Notes: a model not told the origin generated them from the letters alone. 64,000 bases of DNA from Coriaria nepalensis (GCA_027186245.1 CP114499.1:4407001-4471000), one strand, 5' to 3'. Positions 1 through 13,034 are shown, counted from the stretch's first letter. Program-made: numbers and translations.

Positions 1-428
1 AGCGGCTACAGATCAAGATGTTGTAAAAAAAGACGAGCACAAAGTTCCTAAAGTAAGGCTGAAATATCTTGTTCATGAGCGATTGAAACGTTGTCGAGGC
101 GTTGGTGAGCCCAAAAGGCATCACTAGGAACTCATAATGCCCTGCGTGGGTCCGAAAAGCTGTCTTAGCCGCATCATCTCTCTGCATTCTGATTTGGTGA
201 TATCCTGACTTTAAATCTAATTTGGTGAACATGCAAGCCATGTAACTCATTCAATAGTTCGTCGATGACTAAAGTCGAGAATTTATCTGGTACGGTTCCT
301 TTGTTCAAAGCCCGATAATCCACACAAAACCGCCAACTTCCATCTTTCTTCTTAACCAACAAAACCAGACTAGAGAAAGAACTCATACTAGGATGCATAA
401 TGCCTGCTTTTAATATTTCTTGCACCAA
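1..428 (-). pseudogene. gypsy reverse transcriptase fragment
   Basis: The minus strand encodes a typical gypsy RT start: a [17 protein letters not shown] block near 300-350, then a HQIRM block and VMPFGLTNA near 90-130. The two blocks need different frames because of a frameshift near 200-235. At the position of the catalytic YxDD box (about 25-45) the sequence reads FYNIL, so one Asp is missing and the other is replaced by Asn. The enzyme could not polymerise DNA. The rest of RT, RNase H and integrase lie outside the window. Confidence 0.88.
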
Positions 429-446
429 TCTCTCAATCTCATCTTT

Positions 447-1053
447 CTATTCTTGTGGATATCGGTAAGGCCGCATGCTAATTGGCAAAATCCCCTCTTT
501 CAACACTATAGCATGCTCGCGGTCCCTTTGTGAGGGCAGCCCTACATGCATATGGAATACATCGCTAAAGCAGTCCACTACCTCCCGCACCGCCTCTTCC
601 ACCGCGCGGCACCCCTTCGAATCCTTACCCATTTGAGGATTTACTTTGATCAGGAATCCTTGTCCTTCGCGCTTAATAGTCTGCTGTATCATTTGCAAGC
701 CCATTAGAGTCTTACACAGACTCAGATCTCCTTTTAATCTCACCGTTTGCCCTCTACTCTGAAACTGCATCCTCAACAATTTCCAGTTCACTGTCATTTC
801 ACCCATCGAGCTCAACCATTTCATTCTTAAGATCATATCCGAACCGCCCAAATCTAAGGGCAAAAAGTCGTCAATTACCTCCAACCTTTGCATCATCAAC
901 CGCAGGTTTTTGCAGGATCCCGCACTTCGTACTGTAGTACTCGTTCCTAAGGTTACCCCGTGATTGCCTGTGAATCACCAATTCTAGTCCCATTTCCATA
1001 ATCACGCAGCTAGAGATGGAATTGTGGGTATCCCCACTATTAATAAGAACCAC
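447..1053 (-). pseudogene. gypsy protease and protease-RT linker remnant
   Basis: A minus-strand segment at 871-1053 carries LINSGDTHNSISSCV, which matches the retroviral-type aspartic protease active site (D-S/T-G, here N-S-G) followed by the usual THNFIS-like stretch. The segment at 447-899 continues into the protease-RT linker and ends in ILPISMRPYRYPQE, the usual entry to gypsy RT. Frames change between the segments. The active-site Asp appears to be Asn, so the protease is likely dead. Confidence 0.72.
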
Positions 1054-1065
1054 TAGACTCCACCC

Positions 1066-1287
1066 TTAAATTTCCACTTTCAACTTCATGGTGTGGTAGG
1101 ATGTAAATCCCACCACCGAGTTAAGCGACACTTCGAATAAATCTAGATGGTGATGCATCAGATTCTCCTCTCCCTCATCATCCATTTCTACCATATCCTC
1201 ATCCTCATCATCGACCATTAACACTTGGAGTCTCCTCTCCTTACAACGATGCCCTGGCAAAAATTTATCGTCACAACAAAAACACAA
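1066..1287 (-). pseudogene. gypsy gag zinc-knuckle region
   Basis: The minus-strand frame begins CFCCDDKFLPGHRCKERRLQ. This is the C-x2-C-x4-H-x4-C type nucleic-acid-binding knuckle common near the gag-protease junction of plant gypsy elements, with altered spacing. An acidic stretch follows (repeated D/E around 1140-1215). Confidence 0.7.
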
Positions 1288-1464
1288 TCCTTTCGCTCGT
1301 TTGTTTGTGATCTATGTCTCTGTTAGTCTTTTGAAATTCCCTTTCGGATGGTACCCGACTCTCCTCTATCCCAGAGCCTCCTTACCGACAATGACAGTTT
1401 GCGTCCGAGAGCTATGAGTCCCAGAATAGCCTTTATAAACAAAATTGCCATGGCTGCTCCTTTG

Positions 1465-1686
1465 CTATTTTTTTGCATTTTTCTTCCCCTCCACTTGTAC
1501 GGCTAAGTCCATATACTCCTTCAGTTCTTTGGGCCATAATAACCTCAATGCTGTCCGAATTTCTGGCTTCAACCGCTTTAAGAAATTTCCCTCCAAGATT
1601 TTTGGAGGGATGCCCATTAATGACTCATAAAGCAACTCGAACTTCTCCCAGTATTCCCACACTGTCCTCTCATGGCGGAGTGCCAA
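1465..1686 (-). pseudogene. gypsy gag capsid fragment
   Basis: The minus-strand product has TVWEYWEKFELLYESLMGIP and then FLKRLKPEIRTALR. This matches the retrotransposon gag domain of plant gypsy elements, in the form V-x-E-Y-x-x-x-F-E with a later LKPEIR-like block. The frame closes soon after and shows no continuous link to the N-terminal gag frames near 1984-2542. Confidence 0.72.
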
Positions 1687-2529
1687 GAACTATTAATATA
1701 AGTCTCCATCATGAGAAGTCTGAAGCCTTACCATCACCCTTTGATTAAAATCCATCCCTAACACCATGGGTTGATGATGCCCACACCATTGAAACCATGA
1801 CAACACCGACCTGTCCAAACAGAGACCGGCTACCTGTAGTTTTTCCTCTTATGATAATCCATTAACCTCAAAGTACATTTCCACCCTATAGACCCATGCC
1901 GCCACATACTCGCCTTCGAAGATAGGAATCTTCAGTTTGTGAATGTGCGGATCAACACTCGCTCTGCCCAATGTACCCGCGTACTACCCTTGGCCCGCCC
2001 ATGGGGGTTCCGTTGGAACCCTAAAATTAGCCCACGACGCCCTTACTTCACCTCTCGCGGTCGTTCCTACTGCATAACCGCCTACTAGCCCTTCTTCCAC
2101 ACCTTTTTCCCCTTGTTCGAATTGAACCCTTATGGCTGACCCCCACGGCGGTGCTGCCATTCCGGAGCCTTCCCCTAATTTGTCGCTGAACTTTTCCCTA
2201 GCATTGTCGTCGATGCCCGCGCCCTCTACCGCACCATCTGTCGCTTGTTTCCCCCTTGTAGTTTGCTCGCCGCCACTGCGGCTGCCTTCTATGGTGGTGT
2301 CCCCTCCTACTCGACCATGACCACCCATAAGTTAGTTAGGGTTCGATGGTGACCTAAACTATAACTCTGTCAGTTTCCCCAATATGGCTTCCAAGGACGA
2401 ATTCTACTGTGTGAACTGCTGTTGTACTGTCACGAAACTTTTTTTGATCGATGTTTTGATCGCCATCACTTTGCTCTCCAATTTCTTCTCGAGTGCCTCT
2501 ACCTTCTTCGGAGCCATCGATAATCGAGT

Positions 2530-2541
2530 GCTCTAATACCA
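2530..2541 (-). other. primer-binding site (initiator Met tRNA)
   Basis: On the minus strand TGGTATTAGAGC follows the LTR end by two or three bases. The usual plant PBS complementary to the 3' end of initiator methionine tRNA is TGGTATCAGAGC, so there is one mismatch. The position fixes the element's direction as minus. Confidence 0.8.
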
Positions 2542-2544
2542 ATT

Positions 2545-2846
2545 TGATAGGACCCGGTCTAGATAAATACGAATATGGCTAACTTTATTCTATGATAATC
2601 AAAACAATTAAACTAACATAGGTTGACTTACGATTCGAGAGGTAGACTGTTTCTCCTTAAGAGTCCTTACTCTCCAAATTTCTCAATACATAACCTTAAC
2701 CCTCCTACTGCTTATTATCCTACTACAACCAATTATCAAAATACGCCTCACAATAATAATACTAATAATAATACTATTACTAATAATAACTATATTATGC
2801 TAGACTTTATTTTTTCTAACACAAGTAGGAATAACCGGTTCTAACA
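2545..2846 (-). repeat. LTR (5' LTR) of the minus-strand gypsy element
   Basis: The 302-bp block starts TGATAGGACCCGGT and ends ACCGGTTCTAACA. The ends are imperfect inverted repeats of each other and obey the TG...CA rule. It sits directly between the PBS and the GH31 coding sequence. An AT-rich trinucleotide-like tract (ATA/AAT) fills 2745-2800. The partner LTR is outside the window, so the target-site duplication cannot be tested. Confidence 0.82.
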
Positions 2847-4751
2847 TTTTATTACATAAATGAGCTTATGGAAGATTTTAAAATTGCAGTTTCTAATTAT
2901 CTGAATACTGGAGCCTCGCAGGTACATGGGAATTCAGTTCAAGGACGGATATTACATGGAAACTCACCTTCAGAGCTGATTGAATGCTTCACAGAATCCA
3001 CAGGCAGACCCCCTCAACTTCCTCAATGGATAATATCGGGTGCAGTGGTTGGAATGCAGGGCGGCACAGAAGCTGTCCGGAAAATCTGGGATCAGCTAAA
3101 AGACTATAATGTCCCCGTTTCTTCCTTTTGGTTGCAGGTAAAAGAACAAAGCAACTCACACCACCTAATATCCAACCAAAAAAAAAAATAAAATGGAACA
3201 TGAGTTAACGTTCCTTGACTTTTTTATTGAATAGGATTGGGAGGGGCAGACAGAAACGGTAATTGGATCGCAATTGTGGTGGAACTGGGAAGTGGATACA
3301 AAAAGGTACTGGGGCTGGAAAGTACTTGAAGATCTTAGTGCGAGGAATATTAAAGTGATGACATACTGCGCCCCTTGTCTAGCTCCGGTACCCATATCTA
3401 AGTATAACTTCTTTTATGCTTGATATGTAGTTTGTGGCTTGGAGGTTGAAGGTTTGGTTATATGTATCTTTTACAGAGCGATGAAAAACCCAACAAGAAG
3501 AGGAATCTATTTGAAGAAGCGAAAAAATTGGACATATTAGTGAAGAACAAAAACGGAGAGACATACATGATCCCAAACACAGCATTTGATGTGGGGACGC
3601 TGGATTTTCTCACCCGGATACTGGAAATTGGTTCAAGAATATTCTACAAGATGTGGTGGATACTGGAGTTAGAGGCTGGATGGCTGATTTTGGAGAAGGC
3701 CTCCCTGTAGATGCCATCCTCTATTCAGGTCTTAAATCTTTTTATATACATCTTAATCCTTGTTATCTCATAAAGTCCTAAAAATTCTTCGCCCACTAAT
3801 GGTATGAATTATGAACTAACTGACACCTCAAGTGAAGACCCTAATAAATATCCAGAGCTATGGGCTCAAATAAACCGAGAATTTGTAGACGAATGGAAAA
3901 GCAAGTGTTTCGATAAAGCAAAAGAAGACCCAGAATAGGCCTTATTTTTCTTCATGAGGGCTGGTTTTAGAGACAGTCCTAAATGGGGAATGTCGTTATG
4001 GGAAGGAGACCAGATGGTGAGCTGGCAAGAAAACGACAGGATTAAGAGCGCAGTTGTGGGCCTACTTAGCAGTGGACTTTCCGGATATGCCTTTAATCAC
4101 AGTGATATTGGAGGATATTGTGGAGTAAACATACCTTTCATCAAGTACATATGGAGTGAAGAGTTGCTTCTTAGATGGATGAAAGTTAGTGCTTTCACCA
4201 CAGTTGTCAGAACCCATGAAGGAAATAAACCCTCTTGTAACAGTCAGTTGTAATCGAACCATAAAACTTTATCACAATTTGCCCTCTTTGAAGAAGTCTA
4301 TAGAGCCTGGAAATTCTACAGAATCCAGCTCGTAGAGGTAAGTCAAGAAATTCACAAACTTATATAGCTTCTTCACTTTCATGTTCTTACAAAATTTTCT
4401 CTTTTTGTACACACAGAAGGCAGCTCAGAAAGGACTTCAGGTATGTAGGCACCTATTTATTCACTACCCAGATGATGAACATGTGCAAGGATTAAGTTAT
4501 CAATGGTTTTGGTTGGTAGTGAGATACTAGTAGTGTCTGCTCTTGACAAAGGGCAGAAGAATTAGAAGGCCTATTTTCCTATGGAGGAGCGTTGTTTTTG
4601 GCAGCACATTTGGACAGGGGAAGTGTTCAGAAACCAAGGGTGTGAAGTTAGAGTAGAAGCTCCGATCCGTTATCCTGCTGTGTTTGTAAAGGCTGGGTCC
4701 ATTGTCGGAGAAACTTTTCTGAGAAACCTGAAAGATGCTGATATTCTTTAA
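2847..4751 (+). pseudogene. GH31 glycosidase pseudogene (sulfoquinovosidase / YihQ-like), 5' truncated by LTR insertion
   Basis: Spliced segments 2847-3137, 3235-3387, 3477-3728, about 3834-4337 and 4417-4751 encode the C-terminal part of a plant family-31 glycosidase. Enzymes of this clade hydrolyse alpha-glycosides; the bacterial YihQ type releases sulfoquinovose from sulfolipid breakdown products. Visible motifs are ELIECFTESTGRPPQLPQW, VGMQGG, LWWNWEVDTKRYWGW, the nucleophile block GWMADFGE (Asp 3686-3688) and the acid/base block WEGDQ (Asp 4008-4010). The C-terminus FLRNLKDADIL and its TAA are present. Lesions: no 5' half because an LTR abuts an open exon, a 1-base loss near 3606-3612, TAG at 3936-3938, TAA at 4251-4253, a frameshift near 4505-4520, and TAG at 4563-4565. 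The intron signals remain, so it is not a processed copy. Confidence 0.9.
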
Positions 4752-5943
4752 ATGACAAGTCTAGAAATATATCCAAACAAAACTAGAAAGATGTGAACAA
4801 GATTCCATTTCTATTTCAACAATGAAAATGCAGTTCAGAGTTTTTATATGAAAACAGAGAGAGCTTTAATGCTAACAGAGATTTCCAGTACAGAGAAGAC
4901 CCATAATCAAAGAAAAGGAAAAATGGATCCAAGAATGATGAAAAATGTTCAGCGTTACATAATCTAATCTTCCTGTGGTTTTCTTTCAGACAATTCATCA
5001 AACAGGTGTGGTCATTCAATTTAACAGGGAGACTCAAACACACAACCATTGATCCAGACACAAAAAATGGAGAAGGAGAATAGAATATAACTTACATGAA
5101 CTGCTGTGAGGACGTCCATGATTGAGGGGAATAAGCAAAATTGAGGCCTGAGAGAGATTTAGAATTTAGAACAAAGCTTTTTTGCTAATTGCTATAGATT
5201 CGACTAATAGGAATGGATATTCTTATTAATTTTGAAAAAATAAAGTGGAAATTAGTTAAACCACCCAAACTTAATTCAAATTACAATGAATACTAATTTT
5301 TTTTTTATAAATATAATGAGGATAGAAAGTTAAATTATAAAAAACTTCAAATTCAGTTAAAAATGTATGAAATTGTCACACTTCGCTTCGATTAGGATAG
5401 AAAGTGAATGACGGTTAAGCGAGTGAATTAGAAGAATAAGGAAGGAGGCAAAAATCATTAGAATATGAAAAATTCAATAAATAACAAAAAGAACGTGATT
5501 CGCTTATTCCTAGCTGTCTCGATATATTGATGTGGAGGTATATGAAAGAATAAATTGAGTTCGTCGTTAAATAATTATATATTTTTCTTTTGATTTTTTA
5601 ATTTATTTAATTTTCTTTTTTCATCCTACCGATTATTATCATCTCTTTTTATTATCGTTACCACTTTTCTATTTTTATTATCATTAACTTTTATGATCGA
5701 TATAAAAATATAAATTATTTTTTTATTTTTTCTTTATTTCTTATATATCCAAAATATTAATTTTTTAAAATTAAAAATTTCATATTACTAGTAATGATAG
5801 TGGAGAGGGTGCTGATAGCGGCGATGAATGAGGAAGGTGACGGACAGTGTAATTGAAAGAAATAAAAAAAAAAGTAGGTTAAAAATATTAAATTTAAAAT
5901 TAAGTAAAATAAAAATTTAAAATTTTAATAATTATTTAATGAT

Positions 5944-5981
<38 letters not shown>

Positions 5982-6190
5982 ATTTTATCTACTTTTAAAA
6001 GAATTAAAAATTTATTATAATTCAAATTTAAAATTAAATATTATTATAATTATTAAAATTTTTAAATATTTTATTATAATTTATTTTAAATTTTAGAATT
6101 TATTCCAATTTTTCAAAAAAAAATTACAAAAAAAAAAGTAATTTGTTACTTAATACATTAGAAATAATGTATGGATTGGATTCGAAATAA
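4752..6190. other. AT-rich intergenic spacer with (TA)n microsatellite
   Basis: No convincing gene is seen. A minus-strand frame at 4816-5061 has no recognisable similarity. About 5260-6130 is very AT-rich with homopolymer runs. A pure TA run of about 30 bases lies at 5949-5978. Confidence 0.7.
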
Positions 6191-6195
6191 TTCGT

Positions 6196-6323
6196 CCGTG
6201 GGCTGGAGAGGTAGCATGGGCCCAATTTATGTTATATCATTTCCAGCCCAAAATATCAAATCAATAATCTAAAGTTTCAGAAAATGGAAAAAATAAAACC
6301 CTAGTAGTACAGAGGGTATATAA
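6196..6323 (+). promoter_or_regulatory. ribosomal-protein gene promoter: site II elements, telo-box, TATA
   Basis: Site II motifs occur at 6199-6204 (TGGGCT), 6217-6222 (TGGGCC) and, inverted, 6245-6250 (AGCCCA). A telo-box AAACCCTAG is at 6296-6304 and a TATATAA is at 6317-6323, about 64 bases before the start codon. Site II plus telo-box is the known arrangement in plant ribosomal-protein promoters, where TCP factors and telo-box-binding proteins link expression to cell division. A pyrimidine-rich start region (TCTTCTCTGT near 6336-6345) fits. Confidence 0.8.
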
Positions 6324-6386
6324 CATCAGTTGTTATCTTCTCTGTAAACGCAGCGAAAGCGGAAAGAGGGAGAGAGGTCGGAAGAC

Positions 6387-7955
<1,569 letters not shown>

Positions 7956-8800
7956 GTTCATCGCAGATAGGGGATGGATTATGAGTCGATGGTTCTAGAA
8001 TCTTTTTCAATGTGAAGAGTTTTGGCAATCCAGTGTTTTGTTTTGTTAATTTTGAACCTTTTTACTGCAATATTCTAGTTGAAAGGAGTTTTAAGGCGCC
8101 CATAGGCCGTGGTATTATGATCAGCTTTTAGATCATTTTATTCTCGATGTATGTCCTTTTTCACCTTGGAAGCCAATTTTTCAATATTCTTTGAGACATT
8201 TTTGTACGATATCTGGTGCATGGGCTTCTACTTTTTTCAATTTCATTTTTCTTTAAGTATACTGGGGAGTAATTTTAATGATTGATATATATACATATGA
8301 TGGTATCTCGTCGAGTGCACTTGATAGGAAAATAAAATGGGGAGTACTGTGTTACTGTATGATAATGTTTTATATAAAATCTTATGCAGTTAATGTTTCT
8401 GATTGTGATATAATTTGATATATTGTAATCTTATATGTGATTTTCATATTTGTATAGTTCAACAATCAGTTACATTCGATCTAATCATAGTCGGATCGAT
8501 CTGTTCTGATCAAAGGGTTTATCCATTATTGGATCGGATTGAGATCCGATCAATCGGGGTGGATCATCCTATGGATGATCATGCGTAATCGAATTGTTGA
8601 AACTTGGAGCCCCTCCCACAGTCCCACTTACTAAATTAGAACGCTACAAGCCAATTAAATGAACAGTTATTGTCTTTTCATGTTCAGACAGTAGCTTGCT
8701 GCCTTGCTCAATTTGGAACACAAATATTTTGAAGTAATTCTGACATGTAAGACATTAATTGTAATTGTCATTGATTATTACTGCCCCCATGCATAAAATT
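7956..8800 (+). other. eL19 3' flank / UTR, partly duplicated downstream
   Basis: No further ORF is seen. 7956-8140 is repeated near 13040-13240, and 8575-8800 near 13945-14215, so this flank belongs to the duplicated segment. A GATC-rich stretch occurs at 8480-8582 (GATC or GGATC repeated many times). Confidence 0.6.
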
Positions 8801-8839
8801 TATGTTTGTCTGGACCGACAGTTTGATTTAGATTCTTAA

Positions 8840-9990
8840 TTCTAAAATTTATATCATAAATTTAAAATTTTAAAAATTAAACTCTTAATATTGGACATAA
8901 GATTTTAAAATGTCGTACCATAAATCTTAAACATTAAAGCCTAAATATTAAATCTTATACAATAAAGCCTAGAGCCTAGAGCCTAGAGCTTAGACTTTAG
9001 ACATTAAACACTAAATCCTAAATTTTAAACCTTAAATCTAAAATATATATCTTAAATATTAAATCTTAGACCCTAAATCCTAAATCCTAATCTAAACCCT
9101 AAACACTAGACATAAGATCTTAAATACTAACCTTAGACCTAAATCTTACACACTCAACCTTAGATCCTAAACTTTAAACAGTAAATTTTATATACTCGAG
9201 CCTAGAGCCTAGAGCCTAGAGCCTAAATCCTAAACCTTAAACCTTAAATACTAAACACTAAATACTAAACACTAAACACTAAACCATAAACCCTAAACGC
9301 CAAATCCTAAACACTAGACATAAGATTTTTAAACACTAACCTTAGATTTTAAATCTTAAACACTCAACCTTAGATTATAAATCCTAAACACTAAATCCCA
9401 TACACTAAAGCCTAGATCCCTAATACTAGATCATAGACTTTAGACACTAAATCCTAAACCGTAGACATAAGATCTTAGACACTAGCTTTAGACTTGAAAT
9501 TTTAAACACTCAACCTTAGAATCTAAACTTTAAATCCCATACACTAGAGTGTAGATCTTGAACCCTAAACCCTAGACAATAAACACTAAATACTAAACAC
9601 TAAACCTTAAATCCTAAGTCTTAAACTCTACATCATAAATATGAACATAAACACTAAGTCTTAAATATATACCTTAAACACTAAACCTTAGACTCTAAAT
9701 TCTAAACACTAGATATAAGATCTTAAACACTAAAAACCTTAAACACTTAACCCTAAACATTAAACCATATACACTCGAGTCTAGATCCTAGATCCTAGAT
9801 CTTAGACCCTAGACACTAAACACTAAACTCTCAAGACTAAATCCTAAATCCTAATCACTAACCATAAGATCTTAAATACTAACCTTAGACTATAAATCTT
9901 AAATACTCAATCTTAGACCCTAAACCTTAAACACTAAACTCTATACACTAGAGCCTAGATCCTAGGTCCTAGATCTTAGACCCTAAATTG
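8840..9990. repeat. degenerate telomere-like heptamer array (CCCTAAA-related)
   Basis: About 1.15 kb is built from variants of TAAACCC in a seven-base register. Near 9252-9318 successive units read TAAACAC, TAAATAC, TAAACAC, TAAACAC, TAAACCA, TAAACCC, TAAACGC, CAAATCC. Runs of GCCTAGA with the same period occur near 8969-8992 and 9198-9222. Exact CCCTAAA units are scattered. The plant telomere repeat is CCCTAAA/TTTAGGG, so this looks like an old, mutated interstitial telomeric-type array. It lies between the two eL19 copies. Confidence 0.8.
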
Positions 9991-11184
9991 ATAAATTAAA
10001 TGTTCTCATCCCTAATTATTATTATCCAAAATTAAAATAATATAAAAATAAAAATAAAAAATGAAAGAATTTAGTTAAATCTAACTAAAAAAAAGCCATA
10101 TAAATGAATAATAAAAAAAAAGAAAAAAGAAAATTGTGTTATAAATTGAGTTAAAAAATAAATTATACTCGAATGATCATAATTTTTGAAAGAATATTTT
10201 AGATATTTATATAATAGTTAAAATAAATTATATTATATGATTTAAATTATATATTATTATAATATAAAATTTTAAATGTACGCTCAATATTTTAAATAAA
10301 TTATCATACACGTCTTGAAGGTAGAGTAAATTATTAAATTAAGTTAAAATTATAATAAAGACAAGAATTTTAGGGCTCCATACAAAATTAATGCAAGGGT
10401 CATCATCCTCAAATCATTATTTAAAATTGCCTCCTTTTTGGGGCAGCTGAGATCCTTCTAACTTTGGACTAGTTGGCTTATTATCTATCATCTGTTTTTT
10501 TCTTTCAAGCCATCCTGGCTCGGCTCTTGTATATGTCCGAAAATATCATTTATATTAAAATAATTATTCCTAAACATGGATAAATCACCCATAGTTGATT
10601 TTCAACCATATCTTATACCACGGAATTTTTTTAATAAATATTTTATAATTATAATAAATATTTAAAAATTAAAATAAAATAATAATAAATATTCTTAATT
10701 TAAATTTAAATTTAAATTATAATAAATTCTAAATATTTTAATGGATCAATCCTTTATTATTAATATAATCTAATACGAATTTAATATAAATAAATAATAA
10801 TATAATATATCGTATTATTTAAAAAATTATAATTTTATAATTTCTTTTTTCATTCTACTATTCTTCCCTAAAATTTTTTTTTTTTTTTTTCTCATCTCAA
10901 AACTTTCCTAGATTATTTTAGAAAAAACACAAACAAAACAAAACTCCAGGTCAAGGTCACGGCCATGGAGCTCGAGCAGCATAGTGATGGTGGTCTTTTT
11001 TTTTTTTTTTTTCTTTCCTCATGAATTTTCTTGAGGAAAGTGAGAAAAAAATATATTAGAAATGAAAAATTAAGATTTTAAGGTTTCCTAAAGAGATGAA
11101 TCGGGTTCTTAGCAATAGACCCAGATGGTTAATCATAGGTAAGATAATCCAAAAAGTAAAGTGAATAAGGTTGGATGCTCAAAC
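9991..11184. other. AT-rich spacer
   Basis: No gene is recognised. The stretch is A/T-rich, with poly-T tracts near 10867-10890 and 10997-11011, and short stop-rich frames only. Confidence 0.6.
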
Positions 11185-11284
11185 CGGATTTCTCGCGATT
11201 AAATAATTTGGTCCCAATCGGGTTCTCGAGATTAAATAAGATAATTTCAATCGGATTCTCACGATTAAATCGGATAATTTAGAT
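11185..11284 (+). repeat. three tandem units of about 33 bp
   Basis: Units begin at 11185, 11219 and 11252. Each starts CGG(A/G)TT, has TCTCxxGATTAAAT and ends in TTxxxATC. They differ at several positions. They lie just upstream of the eL19 pseudogene copy and have no counterpart near the intact gene. Confidence 0.6.
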
Positions 11285-11470
11285 CAGTTTTTTGCTCAGA
11301 GATTCAGAATAATTTTGGTTTTCCGCAAAAAATCGGATCGTTAAGTTTCGTTTTTTTTTTTTCTTAATTTTATTTTAGGGTGTTAAGTATACGGGCTCGA
11401 AGGTGAAAAAAGAAAAAGAAAGTATGAAAGAGATCCAGCATCCGATAGAAGATGAGCAGTGTTACATGAT

Positions 11471-13034
11471 GCCAATGAAATCTCCATGGCGAATTCTCGT
11501 ACGCTTCATCTCTCTCGATCTATTATATTTCGTTTCCGTTTCTCATTTTCTTTTTTGCTTGTTGTGGTTTTTTTCATTGGTTCGATCTAACTCGGTATTA
11601 CTGTTCGGTTTTTGTTGAGCTCCAAAATGAGAATTTGCTGGTCAGTTTATGATGCTAGGGTTTGTACTATTTCCTGTCATTTCTTATCTTTCCGAACCTG
11701 TAATTGTATGAGCTGGAGTTGAAGTTTTATTCAGTAGGCAACAGATTCCTAAATGGATAGATTTATGATTTTGTGGGAAAGAAAGTTTATTGCTGAACTG
11801 TACTTCATTTGTGGCGTTAGCTTATACTACTATTTTTGTAGCTATCGACCTAATTGCAGGTTATTCAATTCTTAGGTCAAATTTAATTGGCAGTGCCTGA
11901 TCATTCTAGAATATTATCTGGTTTGCTAGTTATTGTTTACCCTTTTTGAAAGTCATTTACCTGTGTTTCTTAATGCCGCCATCTATCGATCTAAATGTCC
12001 CTTAACTTTGAATCTTTAGCTGCTGTGGTTCATCTATACATTGATAGGAGTCATAAGGTTGTGTAGCAGCTAATAATTAATGCACTGTGATGATGACTAC
12101 AGGCCAAAACAAGAATAGTGGCGTTGAGTTTCTCGATGTCAAGGATGGGTTTATCATCAGAAAGCCAACCAAGATTCACTCTCGTTCCCGGGCGCGCCGG
12201 ATGAAGGAGGCCAAGAGAAAGGGGGCGTCACTCTGGATATGGTATTTTTCCTTCAAAGTCCTTTCTTGACAAGAATTGGATTTGGGTTGATACATTTCTT
12301 GAATGGTGGATTTCACTAGTATTGGTAGTATCTTTAAAAATACTGCATGTTACAGATTATAATGCCCAAGTATCAACCCTTAGTGTTTTATAAATGCTTC
12401 TATTAAACTGTTTTCTAAATTGACAAATTTCGACCCAGTGTTTTCTAATCGACCCTGAGGGTTCTCAAGGCGATTGCTTCGCAAGTATAGGAAAGAAAAG
12501 AAGATTGACAAGCACATGTACCATGACATGTACTTAAAGGTGAAGGAAAATGTTTTCAAGAATAAGCGTGTGCTGATGGAGAGCATCCACAAGTCCAAGG
12601 CTGAGAAGACGAGAGAGAAAACTCTTTCTGATCAGTTCGAGGCCAAGAGGGCAATGAACAAGGCCAGCAGGGAAAGGAAACATGCTAGGAGGGAGGAAAG
12701 ATTAGCACAGGTATATATATATTTTTTTGGTCTATTTCGATTTTTCGCAAGTTATGATCAATGTTCTTTGTCCCATGAATTAGCTGTTTCTGTATTGATG
12801 ATGATTAATCTAAACTTGAGATATCATCTTTATGCTGTTTGTTTTTGAATGTCTAGGGGCCTGTTGAAGAACAGCCAGTTGCTCCTCCTCCAGTTCAACC
12901 TGTTGCTGTTTCTCAGCCTACTCAGTAAGCACATATTTTCCCAAAAAGTGTTTCTGTTCTTTTTCAGCAAGCAAATATGCTGTGGTCTCATTTGTGTTAT
13001 CTTGTCAACTTGCAGAGGATCAAATAAAATCTAA
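11471..13034 (+). pseudogene. unprocessed eL19 (RPL19) pseudogene, duplicate of 6387-7955
   Basis: The copy retains introns, so it arose by DNA duplication. Only the last part of exon 1 survives (about 11471-11498, ATGAAATCTCCATGGCGAAT). Exon 2 (12103-12241) has 12 bases replaced by 27 different bases near 12111-12137, and an extra G in the run at 12220-12225 that shifts the frame. Exon 3 lacks its acceptor and first part: homology restarts near 12451 and has another inserted base near 12467. It then runs to 12710. Exon 4 (12857-12924) is intact. Exon 5 is shifted and stops at 13032-13034, losing the KKSKK tail. There is no start codon or eL19 promoter. It is non-functional as eL19. Confidence 0.92.

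Larger units (their letters stand above)
1..2544 (-). mobile_element. Ty3/gypsy retrotransposon internal region, decayed, cut by window edge
   Basis: Read on the minus strand, the order is primer-binding site, gag, zinc knuckle, protease, reverse transcriptase, which is the Ty3/gypsy order. The coding region is broken into many short frames, so no polyprotein can be made. The element enters from beyond position 1 and ends at the LTR at 2545-2846. Its far LTR is outside the window. It lies directly against the GH31 pseudogene, in opposite orientation, and seems to have inserted into one of that gene's exons. Confidence 0.9.

Noticed and set aside
4816..5061. 81-codon minus-strand frame after the GH31 pseudogene
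   Set aside because: No recognisable domain and no good start or splice context.
5949..5978. TA run as a possible functional element
   Set aside because: Similar runs occur at 17249, 18602 and 21602; these are ordinary microsatellites.
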